Assembly (NCBI GenBank): GCA_040381555.1
Contig: JBEIHC010000157.1
Span: 1 to 5,428 of the forward strand
From: CANHCC01 sp040381555
GTDB lineage: Bacteria > Bacteroidota > Bacteroidia > J057 > RFSG01
Reading direction: 5' to 3'
DNA length: 5,428 nucleotides
The translations under genes and the position numbers were made by a program. The notes beneath the pieces were generated by a model, which was given only the letters and a program-made list of their open reading frames with translations, searched no databases and was not told where the DNA came from. Positions 1 through 5,428 of this stretch are shown piece after piece. The number at the start of each line of letters is the position of its first letter. The first letter of the stretch is position 1.

Positions 1-37
1 AATGCCCAGTCAGGGTGTTTGGTTTTGATCTTCATAA

Positions 38-57
38 TATTACCTATTTAGGTAATA
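38..57. repeat. Perfect 9-bp inverted repeat, possible operator or cruciform
   Basis: The arms TATTACCTA (38-46) and TAGGTAATA (49-57) are exact reverse complements separated only by TT. A two-base gap is too small for a good RNA hairpin loop, so a dimeric-protein binding site is at least as likely as an RNA structure. The 10-mer TTACCTATTT inside it (40-49) recurs at 117-126, on the other side of the neighbouring terminator. No gene can be assigned next to it in this window, so its target is unknown. Confidence 0.45.
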
Positions 58-70
58 GCAAAATTCGTAC

Positions 71-107
71 AAAAAAAGCAGACAACCAAATAGTTGACTG
101 CTTTTTT
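71..107. terminator. Bidirectional intrinsic terminator
   Basis: GCAGACAAC (78-86) pairs with GTTGACTGC (93-101) with a single A-A mismatch, around the loop CAAATA (87-92). The stem is followed by six T (102-107) on the plus strand. It is preceded by seven A (71-77), which become a U-tract for minus-strand transcripts. On the plus strand it probably ends a gene lying left of the window. On the minus strand it would end any transcript coming through 126-356. The stem, loop and T-tracts are seen directly; the use in each direction is inferred. Confidence 0.8.
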
Positions 108-125
108 CTTAAAATGTTACCTATT

Positions 126-356
126 TTATTTAGAGTTTGGGATTAATACTTTCTGAGAAAGTCCTAGATAGATTTCCATCACACCCTGGCAATACCAAGA
201 GAGAATCAAATTATTCAAAAAAACGGATTGAGTTACTGGAGGAGTAATTGCGGATGGATTCTTGCTGAGCATTAGGTACCTTCCCCATGTCCATTTTGCA
301 ACTGGTCCTTCTTCAAAAAGGTACTTCCCGCATCTCCACTTTTTCGACAAAAGCAT
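126..356 (-). CDS. Doubtful 76-residue hypothetical protein with an internal 15-codon duplication
   Basis: This is an open frame of 76 codons between two terminators, not covered by any other credible gene. I do not recognise the product. The N-terminal part is basic and rich in Trp and Tyr. Residues KWRCGKYLF and KWTWGRYLM are two gap-free copies of one motif, spaced exactly 15 codons apart. Three of the differing codons are synonymous (AAG/AAA, GGG/GGA, CTT/CTA) and one is a Lys/Arg exchange, which hints at coding constraint. Against it: the start codon sits only a few bases beyond the U-tract of the rpsT terminator, there is no clear ribosome binding site, and no TAnnTTTG promoter lies in front of it. 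It may be a small gene, a relic, or chance. Confidence 0.22.
   Translation of the reverse strand: MLLSKKWRCGKYLFEEGPVAKWTWGRYLMLSKNPSAITPPVTQSVFLNNLILSWYCQGVMEIYLGLSQKVLIPNSK
270..341 (-). repeat. Imperfect direct repeat, two 27-bp copies offset by 45 bp
   Basis: Copies at 315-341 and 270-296, read on the minus strand, match at 19 of 27 bases without gaps. Both contain a TAC-centred block close to GGGAAG-TACCT. The offset of 45 bases is a whole number of codons in the 126-356 frame, so the duplication appears there as a repeated nine-residue motif with six residues between copies. Confidence 0.5.
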
Positions 357-362
357 TCAACA

Positions 363-395
363 TAAAAAAAGCCTACCCCTTGGGGCAGGCTTTTT
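363..395 (-). terminator. rpsT intrinsic terminator
   Basis: GCCT-A-CCCC (371-379) pairs with GGGG-C-AGGC (382-390) with one mismatch, around a TT turn. On the minus strand the hairpin is followed by a run of seven T (plus-strand A, 364-370). It lies about 30 bases after the rpsT stop codon, as expected for the end of that transcript. Five T also follow on the plus strand (391-395), so it may stop opposing transcription too. Confidence 0.85.
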
Positions 396-421
396 ATCAA
401 AATTCTTTCTGTTAAAAGAAA

Positions 422-676
422 TTAGTTCATCTTATTCACCAAACGCGTTAGTCTGGATTTCTGATTGGAGGCTTTGTTTTTATGAATCAAATTGGTCTTA
501 GCCAATTTATCCAACATGGAAATGACAGTTGGAAGATAAGTACTTGCCTCTGTTTTGCTGCTCATCAAGGTAAGTTTTTTAATCGCAGTACGAGTAGTAC
601 TCATTTTATAGCGATTACGAAGCCTACGCGTTGCGGTCTGACGAATTCTTTTCTTGGCGGATTTATGATTGGCCAT
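422..676 (-). CDS. rpsT: 30S ribosomal protein S20
   Basis: This 84-residue protein has the normal length and composition of bacterial S20, a three-helix protein that binds 16S rRNA in the body of the small subunit and helps early assembly. The N-terminus MANHKSAKKRIRQ is the family signature. The arginine/lysine-rich first helix follows (RRLRNRYKMSTTRTAIKKL), and the C-terminal part reads IHKNKASNQKSRLTRLVNKM, again typical. The start is fixed by this conserved N-terminus; there is no Shine-Dalgarno sequence in front. The gene stands alone on the minus strand, with its own promoter about 27 bases upstream and its own terminator downstream, so it is a monocistronic unit. No key region is missing. 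Identification is by sequence pattern and is secure. Confidence 0.98.
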   Translation of the reverse strand: MANHKSAKKRIRQTATRRLRNRYKMSTTRTAIKKLTLMSSKTEASTYLPTVISMLDKLAKTNLIHKNKASNQKSRLTRLVNKMN

Positions 677-702
677 ATAGTGTTATGTATTAAATCGGAC
701 TG

Positions 703-734
703 CAAATATACGCACTTGTCCTAAGTTCTGCAAA
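703..734 (-). promoter_or_regulatory. rpsT promoter of Bacteroidota type
   Basis: Read on the minus strand, TTTG (734-731) is followed after exactly 20 bases by TATATTTG (710-703). This matches the known Bacteroidota sigma-A consensus, TTTG at -33 and TAnnTTTG at -7 with a spacer near 19-21. Transcription should begin around 695-699, giving a short leader of about 20 bases before the rpsT start. Both boxes sit in the same heptamer TTTGCAG. The match is seen directly; the start site is inferred. Confidence 0.82.
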
Positions 735-1380
735 TACTCCATTCATTTTCTCCCCAAGTAGGGTAAAAATTCCTACCTAAATGCGCTGTCTATGCATAAG
801 TTCGACCGTTTTCGCCGTGTCAACTTCCTATAAAGCAAGATTGAATAGCTTCTTTATCCGCACTCCCCAGTTCAAAAGAAATATTCAATAACAAATCCTT
901 CGCCATTCTTCCTCGCTCGCTTTAAAAGCGTTTAGTTGGGGAAATCTCGGAATGAATAGACTTTATTTCATGAAAATCAATTGTTTATATTTATTGCTTT
1001 CGAAGTATATCCATCCTCAATATTCAACTCGGGAGGTAAACGAACCAATCTTATTTCCTCTACACGACAAACATTAAACAATATTCAAAATCATTCAATT
1101 CAAGGTTAGATTCTACCAAGTTGGATTATTATACAACAATGGATGTTGCCGCAATAGTTGAAGAACCCTACCGTAACACTTCTATTGGATTAAACTCAGA
1201 GTCTATAGTCAAAAAAGTTCACCAAGTAATTCATAATTTGTTGCTAAATAAATTGTATAGCTAACCTAAAACAATGGGAGAATTGGCCAAAGTTAGATAT
1301 TTCAGTTTTGAAACTTAAAATTTTAACTATTAGATATTCAGTAGTTTAAGTCTAAAAGTACCGGAAATCAAATATTCATA
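735..1380. other. AT-rich intergenic stretch with no confident gene
   Basis: About 645 bases separate the divergent rpsT and 1448-2878 genes. I see no tRNA, rRNA or recognised protein. It holds short open frames only: 820-906 minus (28 codons, starting MAKDLLLN, preceded by AGGAAGA), 952-1077 plus (41 codons, starting MNRLYFMK) and 1139-1264 plus (41 codons, starting MDVAAIVEE). The last belongs to a frame open from 1040, so 952-1264 could be remains of one frameshifted gene, but no homologue is recognised. A 13-base inverted repeat (CGCTTT-A-AAAGCG) lies at 918-930 and the 12-bp palindrome TTAAAATTTTAA at 1315-1326. The length of the gap is large compared with the compact spacing of the other genes. 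Confidence 0.6.
1293..1341. repeat. Short imperfect direct repeat upstream of the 476-residue gene
   Basis: TTAGATATTTCAG (1293-1305) and TTAGATATTCAG (1330-1341) differ by one T and are about 37 bases apart. Similar bases also follow each copy (AACTTAA and GTTTAAG). The palindrome TTAAAATTTTAA (1315-1326) lies between them. They sit 40-90 bases before the proposed promoter, so a regulatory role is possible. In AT-rich DNA such a pair can also arise by chance. Confidence 0.35.
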
Positions 1381-1413
1381 TTGTGAATAAAATAGTCATC
1401 TTATTTATATTCG
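1381..1413 (+). promoter_or_regulatory. Probable promoter for the 1448-2878 gene
   Basis: TTG (1381-1383) is followed after 22 bases by TATATTCG (1406-1413), one base away from the Bacteroidota -7 consensus TAnnTTTG. The spacer is at the long end of the accepted range. A start near 1418-1421 would leave a leader of roughly 30 bases before the ATG at 1448. It is weaker than the rpsT promoter but is the best match in the 100 bases before the gene. Confidence 0.5.
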
Positions 1414-1447
1414 CTACCCAAACAAACACTACTAAACTAATTTACTT

Positions 1448-2878
1448 ATGATTGCACCACTTTCACGCATGGCAAGTGCGATGTCACCTGCCATGTACCG
1501 GTATATCCGGTCGTACATTCGTTTCCTTTTGCCCAGACGAGACCAGCCTCTTGAAGCGCTGATTCGGCAATTGCGATTTTCCTCTCCCGACAAATTGTCT
1601 CATCTGGAGCACAGATTGCAAACGCGCTACAAACCGCGCCAACTCCAGTACTACATCGAGCGCTTGCTTTGCTTATTTGAGGAGGTGTTGTTAGATCCCT
1701 TGCAGCCATGGAATTCCACTAATTCTACCAATAGTGATGTGGCAATGCAACGAAAACTCTTAGGAGGCCTGCAGTTAGCTGCAAATGGATTTGAAGAACC
1801 TGCCAATCATCGAATTCAGGAGGTCATGCGCGCAGTAGAAAGCGGACAAAACCAGAGTGTAACCCTCAAATTACAAGCCTCTCTCTATTCTTCTCTGGAA
1901 ACTAACCCACAAGGCAATAAAGTTTCCGAAAAAATGGGCACTCTGGTAGATGAATACCTCTCCGTGGTAAAAGCTCGACAAGTGCTGAACGAAGTGGTGA
2001 ATGATCAAATTTTAAAAGGAACTTCTCGCTCTGATTCTTTAATTTTTTCGGGTAGTGAGATTTTTCCTGAAATGAAATTAGCCAATCTGCTCAATACAAT
2101 TTTGATTCATGCCAATAGGGCAGATTTGGACGCACTTCAGGATCATTGGGTTTTATTTAAAGATATAATTAAAACCCCCTTCCCGGGAATGTCTCATATG
2201 GAAGCATCCCTTCAAGCCAGAATTGGTCTGTCCTTATTGCAAAGCCCTTCGAAATTTCCTCAGGCTAATTCTTGGCTGGCGCAGGCTTATAAAACTTTGC
2301 CCATGGACCATCCCCTGCAATCAGATGTGTTTCGATATAGGGTTCAACTCTTGCTCTTAGAAGGAAAAGTCGCTGAGGCAGAAAAAATCCTCAATCAACA
2401 TCAAAAAGTTCCTCAGGATGATAAAACGCAAAATCTCTGTTTGCCTATGCTTCAGGCAATCATTTATTTCATGAAAAATGATCCAGGAAAATCGCTTCAA
2501 CAAATCGTAAAAATCCCTTTGCTTTTGTATTCAGATTCAAGTGTGCGCACTTTTGAACTCCTACAATATTTTGACCAAGGACAATTTCTTACTGCTGAAT
2601 GCCGACTGGAGGCTTTTCGAAAGCTCTTAACGCGTCGCAATGATTGGGATACCCGATCTCGATCTATTTATAAAATCTTGAGTCGCCTAAATGTCCTTTA
2701 TGGAGATTTCAAATCCTTTCAAAGGCAAAATGTAGAGATGATGTTGGAACTTTCCGAAATTCACCCTTGGACTCCCCTTTCTGGGGAATGGTTCCCCCTC
2801 GAGGTATGGTTTCGAGCACGACTTAGCCAAAAATCTATCTCCCGAATCTCTTATTCCTGGTTACATAGCCTAGGGTAG
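1448..2878 (+). CDS. Uncharacterised 476-residue protein, probably an alpha-helical (TPR-like) repeat protein
   Basis: I do not recognise this family. The frame is uninterrupted and, apart from the N-terminal extension, looks almost wholly helical. The first ~35 residues are basic and contain several Met (1, 8, 12, 16), so the true start could be any of them; the first ATG is chosen because it fits the promoter at 1381-1413. No ribosome binding site is visible. There is no convincing signal peptide or membrane segment, so a cytoplasmic location is likely. Residues 89-97 are a hydrophilic NST-NST-NSD linker. From about 251 to 440 the protein has helix pairs of the kind seen in tetratricopeptide solenoids, for example the segment near 294-320 ending VAEAEKILNQHQ. 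Such proteins usually act as scaffolds, but no partner is indicated. It ends 121 bases before icmF, with a terminator between, so functional linkage to icmF is unproven. Confidence 0.85.
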   Translation: MIAPLSRMASAMSPAMYRYIRSYIRFLLPRRDQPLEALIRQLRFSSPDKLSHLEHRLQTRYKPRQLQYYIERLLCLFEEVLLDPLQPWNSTNSTNSDVAMQRKLLGGLQLAANGFEEPANHRIQEVMRAVESGQNQSVTLKLQASLYSSLETNPQGNKVSEKMGTLVDEYLSVVKARQVLNEVVNDQILKGTSRSDSLIFSGSEIFPEMKLANLLNTILIHANRADLDALQDHWVLFKDIIKTPFPGMSHMEASLQARIGLSLLQSPSKFPQANSWLAQAYKTLPMDHPLQSDVFRYRVQLLLLEGKVAEAEKILNQHQKVPQDDKTQNLCLPMLQAIIYFMKNDPGKSLQQIVKIPLLLYSDSSVRTFELLQYFDQGQFLTAECRLEAFRKLLTRRNDWDTRSRSIYKILSRLNVLYGDFKSFQRQNVEMMLELSEIHPWTPLSGEWFPLEVWFRARLSQKSISRISYSWLHSLG

Positions 2879-2942
2879 ATATTTCTAATGAGCACTATTT
2901 TCAAGCTTTCTATTTCGCTAAACGGGGAAATATCCTGAAATT

Positions 2943-2984
2943 TGCAGGACGCTCAGAACTCCTTCTGTCCGTCCTGCATTTTTT
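2943..2984 (+). terminator. Strong intrinsic terminator, or attenuator, between the 476-residue gene and icmF
   Basis: TGCAGGACG (2943-2951) pairs perfectly with CGTCCTGCA (2970-2978). Beyond a 2x2 internal loop, a second stem CAGAA/TTCTG (2954-2958/2963-2967) is capped by CTCC. Six T follow directly (2979-2984). It lies 64 bases after the upstream stop codon and is the natural end of that transcript. The T-tract ends only 15 bases before the icmF ATG, too little room for a separate promoter in between. An icmF transcript therefore probably has to pass this hairpin, making a regulated role possible. Confidence 0.85.
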
Positions 2985-2999
2985 CCCTATTTAAAGTCC

Positions 3000-5428
3000 A
3001 TGGAAACCATAGCTCCTTATCAGCCAAAAAATAAAATCCGAATCGTTACCGCCGCCTCCCTTTTCGACGGTCATGATGCTACCATCAACATCATGCGGAG
3101 AATTCTCCAGTCCAGTGGGGCTGAGGTCATTCATCTCGGACATAACCGATCGGTATTGGATATTGTCGACTGTGCCATTCAGGAAGATGTGCAGGGAATC
3201 GCCCTCACCTCCTACCAAGGTGGCCACATGGAATTCTTCAAGTACATGTATGACCTCCTACGCGAAAAAGGTGCCGGACATATTCGCATTTTTGGCGGCG
3301 GTGGAGGAACCATTCTCCCCACCGAAATAGCGGAACTCCATGCATACGGTATTGACCGAATATTTTCTCCCGATGATGGGCGTGCCATGGGCTTGCAAGG
3401 AATGATTAATCTCCTTCTCGAAAAATGTGATTTCACTACACGCACCGCTCTAAATGGTGAATGGAAAAAGGAAGGACGCAAAAACCCCGGAAGCATCGCT
3501 CAGGCGATTACGGTAATTGAAAATTCTCGGGAGGGAGCGGATGAATTTTTGCAAGAGGTAAAGAAATTGCTTGAAGGAAAAACCGTGCCTGTATTGGGAA
3601 TAACTGGCACTGGGGGAGCCGGGAAATCCTCTTTAACAGATGAACTCGTGCGCAGATTCCTCGTTGATTTTCCAGAGAAAACAATTGCCATCCTTTCCGT
3701 AGATCCTTCCAAAAGAAAAACAGGAGGGGCATTGCTTGGGGATCGAATTCGAATGAACAGTATATCTTCAGACAGAGTATATATGCGCTCACTCGCTACC
3801 CGTGAAGCCAATACCGCCGTCAGTAAAGCCGTACAAGAATCCGTATCTGTCTTGAAATCCGCCGGCTATGATCTCATTATCGTCGAAACTGCCGGTATTG
3901 GCCAGTCTGGTTCCGAAATTACCGACATAGCCGATGTGTTTCTCTATGTCATGACCCCAGAATATGGAGCAGCTACCCAGTTGGAAAAAATCGATATGCT
4001 CGATTATGCCGACCTCGTAGCCATCAATAAATTTGATAAACGAGGTGCCCCCGATGCGCTCAGAGATGTCAAAAAACAATTCCAACGCAACCAAAAATTA
4101 TTTGACAAAAGCCCGGATGAAATGCCCATTTATGGGACCATTGCCTCTCAATTCAATGACCCCGGTGTCAATGAATTGTATTTAGCCTTGATGAATAAAA
4201 TTCAGGAGAAAACGAATGCCGATTTGAATTCCTCTTTTCTCTCTTCTGATGAAATAAGTTCAAAGATTTTTATCATTCCCCCAGATCGTACGCGTTACCT
4301 GGCAGAAATAGCCGAAGAAAGTGATCGCTATAATCAGTTCATCCATAAGCAAGTTGGTATCGCAACGGTCTTGTACCAAATTCAGGGTACTTTAGACAGC
4401 CTAAAATCCGACACGGCTCTTCCCTCAGATACCCGAGAAATTATTTTAAAGGGACTGGAAGAAAAGTATAAGCAAACGGATGCTCTGTTGGATAGCACTT
4501 GTAAAGAAATTCTGAATAACTGGGAGCAGAAATGTGCCAACTATCGAAGCGAGTATTTTACCTATACAGTTCGAGGCAAAGAAATTAAAGTGCCCAATTT
4601 TTCGGAATCTCTATCTCACCTTCAGATTCCTAAAGTATCTCTTCCAAGAACAAAAGATTGGGGTGAAATTCTCAAATGGAGCCTGACAGAAAATGTTCCA
4701 GGTGAATTCCCTTATGCTGCCGGTGTGTATCCATTCAAGCGTACGCAGGAAGATCCAACCCGAATGTTTGCAGGAGAGGGTGGGCCTGAACGAACTAATC
4801 GCAGATTTCACTATGTATCCTTAGGGATGCCTGCTGCACGCTTAAGCACTGCGTTTGATTCAGTTACCCTCTACGGAGAAGATCCGCATGTGCGTCCAGA
4901 TATTTATGGGAAAATCGGAAACTCCGGGGTTTCGGTTCCTTCCTTAGACGATGCCAAAAAATTATACTCCGGATTCGACCTCTGCTCTCCAAGTACTTCT
5001 GTGTCCATGACCATCAATGGTCCCGCTCCCATCGTACTGGCTTTCTTTATGAATGCAGCCATTGACCAGCAATGCGAGAAGTATATTCTAGAAAATGGAT
5101 TGCAGGAAACAGTGCAGAAAAAAATTGAATCCATTTATGCTGCCGGCAAAACAAAAAGGCCCGAGTATGAAGGAGGATTACCCGAGGGAAATAATGGCTT
5201 AGGATTAATGCTTTTAGGCTTAACAGGAGATCAGGTATTGCCTTCGGATGTGTATGCGAAGCTGAAACAGCAAGCCATCAGCTCTGTTAGAGGAACGGTA
5301 CAAGCAGATATTCTCAAAGAAGATCAAGCACAAAATACCTGCATATTTTCTACTGAATTTGCCCTTCGTATGATGGGCGATATTCAACAATACTTTATCG
5401 AAAATCAGGTTCGTAATTTTTACTCCGT
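3000..5428 (+). CDS. icmF: Fused isobutyryl-CoA mutase IcmF (partial, C-terminus beyond window)
   Basis: IcmF interconverts isobutyryl-CoA and n-butyryl-CoA by an adenosylcobalamin radical mechanism, in the cytoplasm; family members may also act on isovaleryl/pivalyl-CoA. The window holds 809 complete codons; family members have roughly 1,050-1,100. Domains in order: a B12-binding domain (about 12-140) with D23-G-H25-D-A-T, where His25 is the predicted cobalt ligand, plus S71 and the glycine run 99-103; a MeaI-type GTPase chaperone domain (about 195-410) with the P-loop GTGGAGKS (203-210), D235 in SVDPS, ETAG (296-299) and NKFD (343-346); a helical linker; then the mutase substrate barrel from about 545. 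F590 (MFAGEGG) and Q778 (DQAQNT) match the isobutyryl-type substrate residues; Q768 matches a conserved mutase Gln. The start is set by family N-termini; the next ATG would remove the B12 site. There is no Shine-Dalgarno sequence and no frameshift. The catalytic SGYH region lies beyond the window. Confidence 0.95.
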   Translation, partial: METIAPYQPKNKIRIVTAASLFDGHDATINIMRRILQSSGAEVIHLGHNRSVLDIVDCAIQEDVQGIALTSYQGGHMEFFKYMYDLLREKGAGHIRIFGGGGGTILPTEIAELHAYGIDRIFSPDDGRAMGLQGMINLLLEKCDFTTRTALNGEWKKEGRKNPGSIAQAITVIENSREGADEFLQEVKKLLEGKTVPVLGITGTGGAGKSSLTDELVRRFLVDFPEKTIAILSVDPSKRKTGGALLGDRIRMNSISSDRVYMRSLATREANTAVSKAVQESVSVLKSAGYDLIIVETAGIGQSGSEITDIADVFLYVMTPEYGAATQLEKIDMLDYADLVAINKFDKRGAPDALRDVKKQFQRNQKLFDKSPDEMPIYGTIASQFNDPGVNELYLALMNKIQEKTNADLNSSFLSSDEISSKIFIIPPDRTRYLAEIAEESDRYNQFIHKQVGIATVLYQIQGTLDSLKSDTALPSDTREIILKGLEEKYKQTDALLDSTCKEILNNWEQKCANYRSEYFTYTVRGKEIKVPNFSESLSHLQIPKVSLPRTKDWGEILKWSLTENVPGEFPYAAGVYPFKRTQEDPTRMFAGEGGPERTNRRFHYVSLGMPAARLSTAFDSVTLYGEDPHVRPDIYGKIGNSGVSVPSLDDAKKLYSGFDLCSPSTSVSMTINGPAPIVLAFFMNAAIDQQCEKYILENGLQETVQKKIESIYAAGKTKRPEYEGGLPEGNNGLGLMLLGLTGDQVLPSDVYAKLKQQAISSVRGTVQADILKEDQAQNTCIFSTEFALRMMGDIQQYFIENQVRNFYS

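Noticed and set aside
3..146. Plus-strand frame open from the window edge to a TAA at 144-146
   Set aside because: It would read straight through a strong terminator hairpin (71-107), so an upstream gene more likely ends in another frame or before the window; too little sequence to decide.
262..501. Plus-strand open frame across the rpsT terminator and rpsT 3' end
   Set aside because: It runs through a terminator and antisense into a certain gene, and its translation resembles no protein; it is a shadow. The same applies to the plus frame at 482-724.
758..776. Small hairpin GTAGG / CCTAC upstream of the rpsT promoter
   Set aside because: Only five base pairs with a nine-base loop and no T-tract; within chance expectation.
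820..906. 28-codon minus-strand frame (MAKDLLLN...) with AGGAAGA just before the ATG
   Set aside because: The ribosome-site-like bases are attractive, but Bacteroidota rarely rely on them, the frame is very short, there is no promoter match, and the product is not recognised.
1446..1709. Minus-strand frame opposite the start of the 476-residue gene
   Set aside because: It lies antisense to a much longer intact frame and has no promoter or recognisable product.
2879..2999. Possible cobalamin riboswitch before the B12-dependent icmF
   Set aside because: The 121-base interval is too short, and no B12-box-like sequence is seen; the only structure is the terminator hairpin and its weak competitor.
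2991..5134. Several minus-strand frames and one short plus frame (3073-3330) within icmF
   Set aside because: All overlap the clearly identified icmF coding sequence in other frames and have low-complexity or unrecognisable translations.
1..5428. CRISPR array, insertion sequence, tRNA, rRNA or integration site
   Set aside because: No regularly spaced repeats, transposase-like proteins, terminal inverted repeats with duplications, or cloverleaf-forming segments were found on either strand.

Overview
This window looks like chromosomal DNA from a member of the Bacteroidota. The best evidence is the promoter in front of the ribosomal protein gene rpsT. It has the phylum's own pattern, TTTG, a 20-base spacer, then TATATTTG. 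A second, weaker promoter of the same type lies before the 476-residue gene. None of the three clear genes has a convincing Shine-Dalgarno sequence, which also fits the phylum. I cannot name a family or genus.

Layout. Positions 1-125 hold no callable gene, but contain a palindrome and a strong hairpin terminator that works on either strand. Positions 126-356 (minus) are a doubtful 76-codon reading frame with an internal 15-codon duplication. Positions 363-395 are a terminator, followed by rpsT (422-676, minus) and its promoter (703-734). Positions 735-1380 are AT-rich and have no confident gene, only short open frames and small repeats. A promoter candidate (1381-1413) leads into an unrecognised helical-repeat protein (1448-2878, plus). 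A terminator-like hairpin (2943-2984) follows, and its T-tract ends only 15 bases before icmF (3000 to beyond the window end, plus).

icmF encodes the fused adenosylcobalamin-dependent isobutyryl-CoA mutase: a B12-binding domain, a MeaI-type GTPase chaperone domain and a mutase substrate domain in one chain. The window contains 809 complete codons of it; the C-terminal end is cut off. The active-site positions that separate isobutyryl-CoA mutases from methylmalonyl-CoA mutases carry the isobutyryl-type residues (Phe590, Gln778).

The genes do not form an obvious pathway. rpsT is an independent housekeeping unit on the opposite strand. The 476-residue protein and icmF are co-directional but separated by a terminator, so a shared operon is doubtful. 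I found no clearly new multi-gene system. The items most worth checking are the hairpin at the icmF start, the possible gene relic at 952-1264, and the duplicated motif in the 126-356 frame.
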